From NCBI GenBank assembly GCA_009993495.1, contig JAACTI010000137.1, positions 1 through 17,098 on the forward strand: a stretch of 17,098 bases of DNA. The letters run 5' to 3'. Numbering within the stretch: position 1 is the stretch's first letter; each line of letters starts with the position of its first letter. The translations under genes were made by a program, and so were the position numbers. This document shows positions 1-7,841 of this stretch, one piece after another. A model generated the notes under the pieces. That model was not told the DNA's origin. It did no database searches and worked only from the letters and a program-made list of their open reading frames with translations. Origin of the DNA: Deltaproteobacteria bacterium. GTDB taxonomy: Bacteria; Desulfobacterota; Desulfuromonadia; Desulfuromonadales; Geopsychrobacteraceae.

Positions 1-3
1 CAC
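1..3 (-). CDS. Start codon of a gene running off the left edge
   Basis: Read on the minus strand, an AAGGAG ribosome site (plus positions 10-15) is followed six bases later by GTG at 3-1. This is the layout of a normal translation start, so a gene probably begins here and continues outside the window. It lies downstream of, and in the same direction as, the Rrf2 regulator. Rrf2 regulators of this type often sit next to cysteine or Fe-S cluster genes, but no coding sequence is visible here and the product cannot be named. Confidence 0.45.
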
Positions 4-39
4 GGGAATCTCCTTGTTTATGGGTTGGCTTCTGGACAG

Positions 40-50
40 AACTTTAAGTT
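40..50. repeat. Small palindrome before the left-edge gene
   Basis: AACTT-T-AAGTT is a perfect inverted repeat with a one-base centre. It lies between a possible promoter region and the left-edge start codon, where an operator would be expected. The adjacent Rrf2 protein is an obvious candidate ligand, but this is inference. Confidence 0.3.
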
Positions 51-106
51 AGATTCACGTCTGTCGTTTATATCGTCTAAAAATGGTGTTCAAGCCTGTC
101 CTGGGC

Positions 107-130
107 TCTGAAACTGATCCTGGTTTCAGA
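107..130 (-). repeat. 8-bp inverted repeat over the Rrf2 stop codon
   Basis: TCTGAAAC (107-114) and GTTTCAGA (123-130) pair perfectly around an 8-nt loop, and the repeat covers the Rrf2 stop codon (126-128). There is no T tract directly after it on the minus strand, so it is not a canonical intrinsic terminator. It could be a 3'-end stabilising hairpin, an inefficient terminator or an operator for the next gene. Confidence 0.4.
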
Positions 131-587
131 TGGAAAAATCGATAATTTCCCGCGCCTGATTGCTGGCATCACGCGAGCGCTGCAAAACCCCTTTGAGGCT
201 GGCGTGGTCGAGAATCTCGACCATGGCATCGCGGACATCTTTCATTACCAGGCGGATACCACAGCTGTTTTCGTCCTGACATTCGTCACATTTCTGATAC
301 GCCGACTCACTCACGCAGGGCACCGGTGCCAAGGGCCCTTCAAGCACGCGCATCGCATCGCCCATAGTGATCTGGGCGGGATCTTTGGCCAGGAAGTAAC
401 CGCCGCCTTTCCCTTTGCGACTGCCAAGAATTCCGGCATTTTTTAATTGCAGCAGGATAAGTTCGAGAAATTTCTTGGGAATTTGCTCTTTTTCGGCCAA
501 ATCGGCAATCAGCAACGGCCCAGTGCCATAATCACGCGCCAAGATTAAGAGGGCCTGCAAGCCGTATTTCGTTTTTTTTGAAAGCAT
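126..587 (-). CDS. Rrf2-family transcriptional regulator, probable Fe-S sensor
   Basis: This 153-aa protein is a full-length Rrf2 (IscR/CymR-type) DNA-binding regulator. The N-terminal winged helix starts MLSKKTKYGLQALLILA and continues through the recognition region IPKKFLELILLQLKNAGILGS. The glycine-rich wing GKGGGYFLA lies at about residues 60-67. Four cysteines lie at 91, 100, 103 and 109. Many Rrf2 proteins ligate a [2Fe-2S] or [4Fe-4S] cluster through cysteines at this place, so it may sense iron-sulfur status, redox state or NO. The spacing (C-x8-C-x2-C-x5-C) differs from E. coli IscR (C-x5-C-x5-C), so it should not be called IscR. The ATG at 587 gives the usual N-terminus, though its ribosome site is weak. 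It probably controls the left-edge gene and itself. Confidence 0.9.
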   Translation of the reverse strand: MLSKKTKYGLQALLILARDYGTGPLLIADLAEKEQIPKKFLELILLQLKNAGILGSRKGKGGGYFLAKDPAQITMGDAMRVLEGPLAPVPCVSESAYQKCDECQDENSCGIRLVMKDVRDAMVEILDHASLKGVLQRSRDASNQAREIIDFSI

Positions 588-611
588 CAGCCAATTCTCT
601 AGTTTTTCTAT

Positions 612-640
612 AGACTAATTTATTTTTTGCTCTATGTCAA
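612..640 (-). promoter_or_regulatory. Likely sigma70 promoter of the Rrf2 gene
   Basis: On the minus strand a perfect -35 TTGACA (635-640) is followed after 17 nt by TAGTCT (612-617), a weak -10 hexamer. The downstream stretch at 597-618 carries TAGT...ACTA arms that could be an autoregulatory operator. The start codon lies 24 nt below the -10 box. Confidence 0.5.
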
Positions 641-712
641 GTTTGCGGGGGCTTGTCCTCGACATTTCATGGCGTCGCGTAATTGTCGGTAAGCGCTCAT
701 TTTTGAACCGAT

Positions 713-1291
713 TTACGGATGTTCGCGACCTCGGATCCACCAGTCACGATTGTCATCAAACCACCATTTTGAGGAATCGGTACTCCAGATACTCGCCGCC
801 AGCTGACGGGCTGCTTCGGTTTTGAGCCGCTCAATGGAATAGGGATACCACTCGTCGGCATATCTGTTGCCCAGATCTTTACGTTCTTTGAGGGCGAGAA
901 TCATTTCGAGCTGGTCGGCATCATTGGCGATTAAAGCCTCGGGGGTCTCTTTGGCATTGAATTCCGTGAGGCTCTTACGATAATCCTCGCCAAAGGGGAG
1001 TTGTTCAGCCAGATCATTGACGGCTCTGCTTTCATCGACCTGCACATATTTCTTGTTGACGTAATTCAAATCGCCGGTGCGTGCTTCGGGAATATCGTGA
1101 AACAGGCATAATTGAATGACGCGCGCCACATCCACCCCGCCATCCATCTGCGCCAGAGTGTAACCAATGATCGCGGTGCGAAAACTGTGCTCAGCGACCG
1201 ACTCGGCTCCCGAGCCTAGAAACTGAAAACCGGTGCGCGGCGTGCGTTTGAGCATCCCCACTTCAAACAGAAAATTAGCCAGATTTTTCAT
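713..1291 (-). CDS. HD-domain hydrolase, HDDC2/YfbR-like 5'-deoxynucleotidase
   Basis: This 192-aa protein has the metal-binding pattern of the small HD-domain nucleotidases: H35 in SVAEHSFR, the H65-D66 doublet in LFHDIPE, and aspartates 124 and 126 in NDADQLEM. Family members (E. coli YfbR, eukaryotic HDDC2) remove the 5'-phosphate from deoxynucleoside monophosphates in the cytoplasm. The C-terminus is Trp-rich (KWWFDDNRDWW), as in several bacterial HDDC2-like proteins. The start at 1291 is supported by an AAAGGA ribosome site (1298-1303) six bases upstream. It lies 31 nt downstream of the DMT permease gene in the same direction, so the two are probably co-transcribed. Substrate preference cannot be read from sequence. 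Confidence 0.85.
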   Translation of the reverse strand: MKNLANFLFEVGMLKRTPRTGFQFLGSGAESVAEHSFRTAIIGYTLAQMDGGVDVARVIQLCLFHDIPEARTGDLNYVNKKYVQVDESRAVNDLAEQLPFGEDYRKSLTEFNAKETPEALIANDADQLEMILALKERKDLGNRYADEWYPYSIERLKTEAARQLAASIWSTDSSKWWFDDNRDWWIRGREHP

Positions 1292-1322
1292 TTTTCGTCC
1301 TTTGTGTTTTTGTGCGGTGCCA

Positions 1323-2204
1323 TCAACCGTGCCAGATAAAGAAGACCCCGGCCAGAATCAATCCGACTGACGCCAGGCGCATGCGGCCATAAGATTCTTT
1401 TAGAAACAAAATGCCGATCGCCACGCCGACAAGCAGGCTGACTTGACGCAGGGGCACGGCGTAGCTGACCGGCGCTAATTGCAGGCCATAACGAAAGGTC
1501 AAAAAAGAGCCCAGCATGATCGGCCCCGACCAGAGGATCAGCTTGCGGCTGGCGTGCCATTCAGCAAGCACCCGTCCGCGATAGCGGGGGCGCAGCAGAT
1601 TTAGGCTCATATAGCCGAGCATGAACAGCACCAGGGTATAGGTGAAATGATAAACGCTGTAATGGCTGACGCCCTGCTTGTCGAGAATCGCACCGAAGGA
1701 GTAAACCAATCCGGCGAGCAGCGCCGCCTGCACCGAAGAATCGCCCAGATTGCGCAAGGGGCGCAGCAGATCCCCCAGATGAATGCGGCGCAACTGCACG
1801 CTGTAGGCCCCGAGGACAATCAGCAGAATGCCGCTCAGGCCCGTGGGCGAAATCTTTTCCCCCAGCAAGAGCACGCCCCAGATGGGCACATACAGCATGG
1901 AGGTCTGGGCCAGGGGATAGGTAAGGGACAGATCGCCCTTCAGGTAGGCCCTGCCGGTAAACCAGTGATAAAGCACAAAACAGGCCGCCGCGCTGGCCGT
2001 CAACAGCAGATATTGAGGGGTAAAAACCGGAAAAGGATGCCCCGGCAGCACCAGGTAGAGATTCAGTAGACCGAAGGCGCAGGTAAACATCCACCAGATG
2101 AATACGGTTTTATCGCGACTTTGCTTGACCAGCAGGTTCCACAGGGCATGCATCAGCGCCGAAAAAAGGATCAGGATCAGAGCAAAATTTTCCATGGCGC
2201 GCAT
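1323..2204 (-). CDS. EamA/DMT-family inner-membrane permease
   Basis: The 293-aa product is almost entirely hydrophobic, with about ten predicted membrane helices in two repeats (roughly residues 5-137 and 160-291). This is the arrangement of two EamA domains of the drug/metabolite transporter superfamily. Recognisable pieces are the opening helix with HALWNLLVK, the YPLAQTSMLYVPIWGVLLLGE segment and the second-repeat counterpart YAVPLRQVSLLVGVAIG with FLKE. The family moves small metabolites such as amino acids or nucleotide-related compounds across the inner membrane. The substrate is unknown, and co-transcription with a nucleotidase is only a hint. The start is uncertain between codon 1 (2204) and the ATG at 2195; neither has a clear ribosome site. 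Confidence 0.85.
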   Translation of the reverse strand: MRAMENFALILILFSALMHALWNLLVKQSRDKTVFIWWMFTCAFGLLNLYLVLPGHPFPVFTPQYLLLTASAAACFVLYHWFTGRAYLKGDLSLTYPLAQTSMLYVPIWGVLLLGEKISPTGLSGILLIVLGAYSVQLRRIHLGDLLRPLRNLGDSSVQAALLAGLVYSFGAILDKQGVSHYSVYHFTYTLVLFMLGYMSLNLLRPRYRGRVLAEWHASRKLILWSGPIMLGSFLTFRYGLQLAPVSYAVPLRQVSLLVGVAIGILFLKESYGRMRLASVGLILAGVFFIWHG

Positions 2205-2317
2205 TCTAGCGGATGCCCCCCACGAAAGAAAGCGCTAGCAGCGAGCAGCCTTTGACATTATGCGGTAGAATAAGAACCGAGCTGCAAATCCGCCTTTATT
2301 TATGAAAGGATCAGATT

Positions 2318-3694
2318 ATGGGCCAGACACGTACCGAAAAAGACAGCTTAGGCAGCATGCAGGTTCCCGACACGGCGCTCTATGCCGCCCAGACCGCCCG
2401 TGCGCTGATAAATTTCCCCATTTCGGGGCGCCCCCTGCCCGCGGCCTTGCTGAACGCTTTGGTTCTGATCAAACAACAGGCGGCGCTGACCAATGCCGAA
2501 CTCGAACAGCTTGATCCCCCGCGTGCTGAGGCGATCGCCGCGGCTGCCGCCGAGGTGCTCGATGGTCAGCATGCTGAGCAATTTCCCCTTGATATTTACC
2601 AGACCGGCTCAGGCACCAGCAGCAACATGAATGTCAACGAAGTGCTCGCCCGCCGCGCCAGCCAGCTATTGGGCTTGGAAAATGACCGCCCCCTGCATCC
2701 CAACGACGAGGTCAACCTGGGCCAATCGAGCAACGATGTTTTCCCCAGCGCGATCCACATCGCCTGCGCGCGCCAGCTGCAGGAACTGCTGCTACCGGCG
2801 ATTCAACAGTGCGAAGAACTTCTGCGCCGGAAATCGACCGAGTTTTCGGAGGTGATGAAAATTGGCCGCACCCATTTGCAGGATGCCACACCGGTAACCT
2901 TCGGCCAGATTTTCGGTGGTTATGCCCGCCAGGTGCAATTGGCGCAGGAACGGCTGTCGGCCGGATCGAGCGCCCTCTATGAGCTGGCCCTCGGAGGCAC
3001 CGCAGTCGGCACCGGCTTGAACACCCATCCAGAATTCGCGCCGCGCACCATTGCCCGCATTGCCCGTCTGACCCGCCTGCCTTTTCGTGAAGCCGCCAAT
3101 CACTTTGAAGCCCAGTCGGCACGTGACGCCTTGGTGGCGGTCAGCGGATCACTGAAAGCCTGTGCCGTGGGCTTATCGAAAATTGCCAATGATATCCGCC
3201 TGCTCGCCAGCGGCCCACGTTGCGGTATTGGTGAACTGATTCTGCCCGCGGTACAACCCGGCAGTTCCATTATGCCCGGCAAGGTCAACCCGGTGATGAG
3301 TGAAAGTCTGATTCAGGTCTGTGCCCGCGTGATCGGCAACGACGCCTGCATCACTCTGGGGGGCTTAGGAGGATATTTCGAACTCAACACCATGATGCCG
3401 CTGATGGCGGCGAGCATGCTTGAAAGTATCGAACTTCTGGGCCGGGCACTCACCCTCTTCAGCGAACGCTGTCTGGCCGGGCTGCAAGTTAATCGGCAAC
3501 GCTGCGAAGAACTGCTGGAGCAAAGTCTGGCGTTGGTCACCGCCCTGGTACCGGCGATTGGTTATGACCGCGCCGCCGAACTGGCCAAGCAGGCCCACGC
3601 CGCAGGCAAAACCATTCGCGAGCTGTTGCTGACAGAAAAGCTGCTGCCCGCTGAAGAGCTGGAGCGCCTGCTTGATCCGCGGCAGATGGTTTGA
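2318..3694 (+). CDS. fumC: Class II fumarate hydratase
   Basis: The protein (458 aa, the normal FumC length) belongs to the aspartase/fumarase superfamily. It converts fumarate and malate reversibly in the TCA cycle, in the cytoplasm, without an Fe-S cluster. Visible signatures are TGSGTSSNMNVNEV near residue 97, the GRTHLQDATPV block with H186, and the superfamily signature GSSIMPGKVNP at about 315-325, which holds the catalytic serine loop. Distinction from aspartase rests on overall resemblance to FumC and is slightly less certain. An AAGGA ribosome site (2305-2309) sits eight bases before the ATG. It is a single gene, divergent from the DMT/HD unit and convergent with the iron importer. 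No convincing promoter was found in the 113-nt upstream gap. Confidence 0.93.
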   Translation: MGQTRTEKDSLGSMQVPDTALYAAQTARALINFPISGRPLPAALLNALVLIKQQAALTNAELEQLDPPRAEAIAAAAAEVLDGQHAEQFPLDIYQTGSGTSSNMNVNEVLARRASQLLGLENDRPLHPNDEVNLGQSSNDVFPSAIHIACARQLQELLLPAIQQCEELLRRKSTEFSEVMKIGRTHLQDATPVTFGQIFGGYARQVQLAQERLSAGSSALYELALGGTAVGTGLNTHPEFAPRTIARIARLTRLPFREAANHFEAQSARDALVAVSGSLKACAVGLSKIANDIRLLASGPRCGIGELILPAVQPGSSIMPGKVNPVMSESLIQVCARVIGNDACITLGGLGGYFELNTMMPLMAASMLESIELLGRALTLFSERCLAGLQVNRQRCEELLEQSLALVTALVPAIGYDRAAELAKQAHAAGKTIRELLLTEKLLPAEELERLLDPRQMV

Positions 3695-3887
3695 CCACCC
3701 TGACGCGTACCCTGGCATGTGTCAAATGTCGAGTTCAGAGCCGCCCAAACCCATCAAGACAAGGCGCAAGCTGCGGGAGCAGGGCCCCTGGGCGATAAGT
3801 TATCACCATCATCGATTAAGCTTGCACAACGTAGTGTGACCCAGGTGGCGAGAAAAGAGCGGGCACTTTTTGCTTATCTCAGTAGCC

Positions 3888-4952
3888 CTATGGGAAGGGA
3901 AACAGAATCAGATGCCGCACATCGGGCTGGATGCCGATGAGTTCTCCCGGTTGGTGGTCACAGTGGCTTGGCACCAGGGCCTGTACGTGTTCACCGCTCT
4001 CTAATCGCAGCTGGTACAAGATGTTGGCTCCCCGAAAATTGCGGCGCAGCACCTTTGCTTTCACCGAACTATCATCATCGTGTACCACATCTTCCGGGCG
4101 AACCAGAATCTGCACGGCAGTATTGACCGCTAGCGCTTGGTTGAAAATTCCCGTCAAGCGACCAAGGCCGCATTCTACCTGGCTATTTTCTCGCACGACG
4201 CCGGAAAGCAAGACTCCTTCACCGACAAATTCGGCAATTTTGGCACTGACCGGTTGATGGTATAAACGATGCGCCGTATCCCACTGTAGAATTTCGCCAG
4301 TGTGCATGACTCCGATCCGGTCGGCGACGGCAAAGGCTTCGTGTTGGTTGTGGGTGACGAACAGCGCGGTGATTCCATAATGTTTGAGAATATCGCGCAC
4401 CTCCAGCGACAGTCGCTCACGCAGGGCCACATCCAGGTTGGAGAAGGGCTCGTCCATCAGCAGCAGTTCTGGCTGTGGAGATAGGGCGCGGGCCAATGCG
4501 ACCCGTTGCTGCTGCCCCCCAGAGATTTCATGCGGGAATTTTTCCCGCTCTGACTGCAAACCGACCAGGTCAAGAGCATCATTAACCCGGCGCAACGTTT
4601 CCACCTTGTTGTGCCCCCGCAAGCCGAAAGCGACGTTGTCAAAGAGACTTAAATGGGGGAAGAGGGCGTAGTCCTGAAAAACCATGCCGATCTTCCGTTT
4701 CGCCGGCGGCAAGGAAAATTCTGCGCTGCTGACTTTTTCACCAGAGATAAAGATTTCCCCGGCGAGCAGCGGTTCGAACCCGGCGATGGTTCTCAAAACC
4801 GTGGTCTTGCCACAACCGCTGGCCCCCAGCAGACAGCCAATTTCGCCAGGGTTCAGCGTCAAGGACAAATCCTTGACCACCCGTTGCTTGCCGTAGGCTT
4901 GAGAAATCTTTTTCAGTTCGAGGCTGGGTTGAGTTTTATCGTTCATAATCAC
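3888..4952 (-). CDS. fbpC: Ferric-iron ABC importer, ATP-binding subunit
   Basis: This 354-aa protein is the ATPase that powers Fe3+ uptake with FbpA and FbpB on the cytoplasmic face of the inner membrane. In order it shows Walker A GASGCGKTT (43-51), Q-loop Q93 in VFQDYALFPH, the ABC signature SGGQQQRVALARAL (144-157), Walker B LLLMDEP (163-169), D-loop SNLD and switch H201. A C-terminal TOBE-like regulatory domain (about 240-354) contains ILVRPEDV. Length and TOBE domain match FbpC/CysA/PotA-type importers; the iron assignment comes from its neighbours. The start is probably GTG at 4952, because GAAGGA inside the end of fbpB is ten bases away. The ATG at 4946 is the alternative. The fbpB stop codon is only four bases upstream, so translation is likely coupled. 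Confidence 0.93.
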   Translation of the reverse strand: MIMNDKTQPSLELKKISQAYGKQRVVKDLSLTLNPGEIGCLLGASGCGKTTVLRTIAGFEPLLAGEIFISGEKVSSAEFSLPPAKRKIGMVFQDYALFPHLSLFDNVAFGLRGHNKVETLRRVNDALDLVGLQSEREKFPHEISGGQQQRVALARALSPQPELLLMDEPFSNLDVALRERLSLEVRDILKHYGITALFVTHNQHEAFAVADRIGVMHTGEILQWDTAHRLYHQPVSAKIAEFVGEGVLLSGVVRENSQVECGLGRLTGIFNQALAVNTAVQILVRPEDVVHDDDSSVKAKVLRRNFRGANILYQLRLESGEHVQALVPSHCDHQPGELIGIQPDVRHLILFPFP

Positions 4953-4956
4953 TTTT

Positions 4957-6621
4957 TTACTTTCCTTCGGTGCCGCGCATCAGCAGGACAATTGGCAGCA
5001 GACCGCAAAGCAGCAGAGTCAGGGCCGGCAGCGCCGCCCGTTCCCATTCTCCTTCTGAGGTCAGTTCATAAATTTTCACCGCCAGGGTGTCCCAACCGAA
5101 AGGACGGGTCATCAGGGTGATGGGCATTTCTTTCATGACATCGACAAAAACCAGCGTCAGCGCAGTAAAGATGCCACCGCGCAACATCGGTAGATGAACC
5201 TTGACCAGCAGCTTAAGCCCGCGCAGGCCCATCAAGCGCGAAGCTTCGTCGATATTGCTGGTCACTCGGTGCATGGCGCTGTCGATAGATTTGTAGCCAG
5301 CAGCCATAAAGCGAATCAGATAAGCGAGCAGCATGATGATGATCGTACCCTGCATCAGCTGCGGCAGAGCGAAGTTGAAATTTTCGCGGGCGAAATCGAT
5401 CAAGAAATTGTCTAGCGCGGCCAGGGGCATGAAGATTCCCACCGCCAGCACGGTTCCGGGCAGGGCATAGCCAAGGGTGGAAATGCGGATCAGACTCAAG
5501 GTCAGCCGATCGGGATGGCGGCGACCAGCGTAGGCAAGCAGCGTCGCGACCACCGTAATGAAAAGCGCTGCGGTTAGGCCCAAACTCAGAGAGCGCCCGA
5601 GCAGCATCCCGTAGCGATTGTCGAATTCTAAATCAAAAACTTTCAGACTCCAGCGCAACAGTTGCAGGGCCGGCAGGAAAAAGGCGATCAACAGCACGCC
5701 GCTACAGTAGCTGGTTGCCAGCCATTTCTTTGCGCTATTGAGGATAATCCGTTCGGCTTGCGCGGTGACTCGACTCTGGCTGAATCGCATTCGCTTGCGG
5801 AGTTTCTGCTCCAGCACGATCAGCAGAAAAACCATTGACACCAGCAGAGTCGAAAGTTGGCCCGCGGCAGCTAGCGAAAAGAAGCCAAACCAGGCCTTGT
5901 AGATGGCGGTGGTGAAGGTATCGAAATTAAAGATCGAAACCGCGCCGAAATCGGCCAGGGCCTCCATCAACACCAGGGTTGCACCGCCTGCGATCCAGGG
6001 CCGGGCCATGGGCAGAACCACCCGGAAGAAACCTGCGGTCGGAGAACAGCCGAGACTTTGGGCCGCCTCCAGCGCCCGTTTGCCTTGTGTACTGAAGGCA
6101 TTTCGCGTCAGCAGGTAGACGTAGGGATAGAGCGCGAGCGACATCACCAGCACCACCCCGCTTGCCGAACGGATATCGGGAATCCAGAGATCACGACCGA
6201 ACCATGCCCGCAACGGGATCTGAATCGGCCCGGAATAATCGAACAGGCCGAGAAAGACGAAGGCCAGCACGTAGGTCGGCATCGCCAAGGGCAGCAGCAG
6301 CAACCAGGAAAAATGCGTGCGACCGGGAAACTCACAGGCCCCGGTCAGCCAGGCAAGACTGACACCAAGCAACAGAGTGCCTGTGGTCACTCCGACTACC
6401 AGTATGAAGGTGTTGATCAGCAGCTGGCTGAGCAGAGTTTCGCGCAGGTGCTGCCAGATCCCCCAGGCCGGTTCCGTCCAGGACAACAGCAGCACCGTCA
6501 AGGGGGCCAGAACCAGCAGGGCAACCGCCAGGGTCAAATGCTGCCAGCCACTCGGGTGGAGCAGAAAACGACGGCAACCTCGTAGCGAGGCTGCCGTACG
6601 ATCAAGTGAGAATGAAAACAT
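4957..6621 (-). CDS. fbpB: Ferric-iron ABC importer, fused two-domain permease
   Basis: This 554-aa integral membrane protein carries two permease domains in one chain, as FbpB/SfuB proteins do. Each half has an EAA-type coupling loop that contacts the ATPase: EAAQSLGCSPTAGFF near residue 185 and EASRLMGLRGLKLL in the second half. About twelve hydrophobic segments are visible. The substrate is Fe3+ handed over by FbpA. The ATG at 6621 lies 13 nt below the fbpA stop codon but has no Shine-Dalgarno sequence on its strand (the bases before it are CTGCCTCC). Initiation may therefore depend on coupling to fbpA. Codons 9-17 form a strong hairpin in the mRNA (separate entry). Confidence 0.92.
   Translation of the reverse strand: MFSFSLDRTAASLRGCRRFLLHPSGWQHLTLAVALLVLAPLTVLLLSWTEPAWGIWQHLRETLLSQLLINTFILVVGVTTGTLLLGVSLAWLTGACEFPGRTHFSWLLLLPLAMPTYVLAFVFLGLFDYSGPIQIPLRAWFGRDLWIPDIRSASGVVLVMSLALYPYVYLLTRNAFSTQGKRALEAAQSLGCSPTAGFFRVVLPMARPWIAGGATLVLMEALADFGAVSIFNFDTFTTAIYKAWFGFFSLAAAGQLSTLLVSMVFLLIVLEQKLRKRMRFSQSRVTAQAERIILNSAKKWLATSYCSGVLLIAFFLPALQLLRWSLKVFDLEFDNRYGMLLGRSLSLGLTAALFITVVATLLAYAGRRHPDRLTLSLIRISTLGYALPGTVLAVGIFMPLAALDNFLIDFARENFNFALPQLMQGTIIIMLLAYLIRFMAAGYKSIDSAMHRVTSNIDEASRLMGLRGLKLLVKVHLPMLRGGIFTALTLVFVDVMKEMPITLMTRPFGWDTLAVKIYELTSEGEWERAALPALTLLLCGLLPIVLLMRGTEGK
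6565..6597 (-). promoter_or_regulatory. Hairpin inside the first codons of fbpB, possible attenuator
   Basis: In the minus-strand transcript, ACGGCAGCCTCG pairs with CGAGGUUGCCGU over 12 bp (one G-U pair) around a 3-nt CUA loop (plus 6571-6597). Two bases later comes UUUU (6568-6565). The stem covers about codons 9-17 of fbpB. It resembles a weak intrinsic terminator or an mRNA processing barrier that would keep fbpA expression above fbpBC, as binding proteins usually need. The U tract is short, so complete termination is unlikely. Confidence 0.5.
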
Positions 6622-6634
6622 GGAGGCAGCCGGG

Positions 6635-7642
6635 TTAGTGGTAACCGGCGCGATCCATCAATTTGATGGCGTCCGACTGCAATTCACCGGCCCTGGCCAG
6701 GTTCATTTCGCTGGCCTTGAAGCTGCCCCAACTTTTGACATATGCGTGGGCTTCGACCCCTGGATTGACGGGATATTCCATGTTGGCGTCTGCAAACAGG
6801 TTTTGCGCTTTTTCTGACGAGAGCCACTCAAGGAACTTAACCGCACCTCGCGGATTTTTGGCGTACTTGGTGACCCCGGCACCGGAGATGTTGACATGCA
6901 CTCCGGTACTGTCCTGATTCGGCCAGTAGAGTGCCAGCTTCAGATCTGGATTTTCCTTCAACAAACGACCGAAATAGTAGGTATTGACAATCCCGACATC
7001 CCCCTGCCCAGCGAGAATTGCTTGCATCAGTTTTGTGTCGCTGGCAAAGGGAGGCGCGGCCAGATTGTCGACCCAGGTGGTGATGATCTGCTCGGTTTGC
7101 GCTTCACCGTATTCGGCGATCAACATTGCCACCAGCGATTGGTTATAGACTTTTTTCGAGGTGCGCAGCAGCAGTCGGCCTCGCCACTTCGGTTCGCCCA
7201 GGGCAGCATAGCTGCTCAGTTGTTCGGGCTTGACCCGCTCAGTGCTGTAGACTAGTGTCCGCGCTCGTAATGACAGCCCGAACCAGCGGTTGTCCGGGTC
7301 GCGCAGATTTGCCGGGATATTCGCGGCAAGCTGGGGGGATTCAATTTTTTGCAGAACTCCTTCGTTGGCTGCGTGCCAAAGGTTACCCGCATCGACGGTG
7401 ATCAGCAGGTCGGCGCGGGTATTTCTCCCTTCGGATTTAAGCCGTTGCAGCAGTGGCCCCTCTTTGTCAGTTATGTAGGTGATCTTAATGCCGGTTTCAT
7501 GTGTGTAGGCATCAAATAACGGCTTGATCAAGTGCTCGTTCCTGGCCGAATAGACGACAAGCTCGTCGGCCAAGGCCTGTCCTGTAAGGTTAGAAATCGA
7601 AAAAAGAAAAACGAGTAGTAGGGTGAGGCGAAACGGGTTCAT
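6635..7642 (-). CDS. fbpA: Periplasmic ferric-iron-binding protein
   Basis: This 335-aa protein is the secreted Fe3+ receptor of the importer. Residues 1-25 form a signal peptide (MNPFRLTLLLVFLFSISNL then GQALA, cleavage before DELVVYSARNE). The mature domain is a transferrin-like periplasmic binding fold. Its usual iron ligands are suggested by the paired tyrosines Y222-Y223 in NTYYFGR and by H37 in the N-terminal NEHL motif. TDKEGPLLQRLKSEG and ADLLITVDAGNLW are typical of FbpA/SfuA/FutA proteins, which separates it from thiamine or sulfate receptors. The ATG at 7642 has a GGAG site eight bases upstream. It is the first gene of fbpABC and has its own promoter with a Fur-like half-site, so low-iron induction is expected. 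Confidence 0.94.
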   Translation of the reverse strand: MNPFRLTLLLVFLFSISNLTGQALADELVVYSARNEHLIKPLFDAYTHETGIKITYITDKEGPLLQRLKSEGRNTRADLLITVDAGNLWHAANEGVLQKIESPQLAANIPANLRDPDNRWFGLSLRARTLVYSTERVKPEQLSSYAALGEPKWRGRLLLRTSKKVYNQSLVAMLIAEYGEAQTEQIITTWVDNLAAPPFASDTKLMQAILAGQGDVGIVNTYYFGRLLKENPDLKLALYWPNQDSTGVHVNISGAGVTKYAKNPRGAVKFLEWLSSEKAQNLFADANMEYPVNPGVEAHAYVKSWGSFKASEMNLARAGELQSDAIKLMDRAGYH

Positions 7643-7683
7643 CGGCTTGGCTCCATTTGAAAGTGATTTTGAAAACGGAAATC

Positions 7684-7712
7684 AAGATAATGATTTAGAG
7701 TGATTCAGTCAA
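7684..7712 (-). promoter_or_regulatory. fbpA promoter overlapped by a Fur-like half-site
   Basis: On the minus strand, TTGACT (7707-7712) and TATCTT (7684-7689) are separated by exactly 17 nt. On the plus strand, GATAATGAT (7686-7694) equals the first nine bases of the 19-bp Fur consensus and overlaps the -10 box. The other half (TAGAGTGAT) is degenerate. Placement over the promoter of an iron importer makes Fur repression the best explanation. Confidence 0.6.
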
Positions 7713-7748
7713 GTATAATTTTTCACACCAAGCACAAAAATGCTAAAC

Positions 7749-7775
7749 AATATATAACCTTATCGGTTATATATT
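7749..7775. repeat. 11-bp perfect inverted repeat, probable operator
   Basis: AATATATAACC (7749-7759) and GGTTATATATT (7765-7775) are exact reverse complements around TTATC. It lies about 37 bp upstream of the fbpA -35 box, in a gene-free region. There is no T tract, so it is not a terminator. It looks like the binding site of a dimeric regulator. Two further GGTT motifs follow at 7784 and 7795. The regulator and the target direction are unknown. Confidence 0.5.
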
Positions 7776-7841
7776 AACTCTCTGGTTAAAATCTGGTTGC
7801 CCTGTCTCGCGGAAATCCAAAATTTTCAGTCATTTAAAATG

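Noticed and set aside
1561..2094. 177-codon frame overlapping the DMT permease
   Set aside because: Same-strand shadow of a clear membrane protein; composition (Ala, Gly, Arg, Pro) is typical of an out-of-frame reading.
2252..2271. TTGACA and TAGAAT before fumC as a promoter
   Set aside because: The two boxes are only 8 nt apart, too close for sigma70; each might belong to another, undetected promoter.
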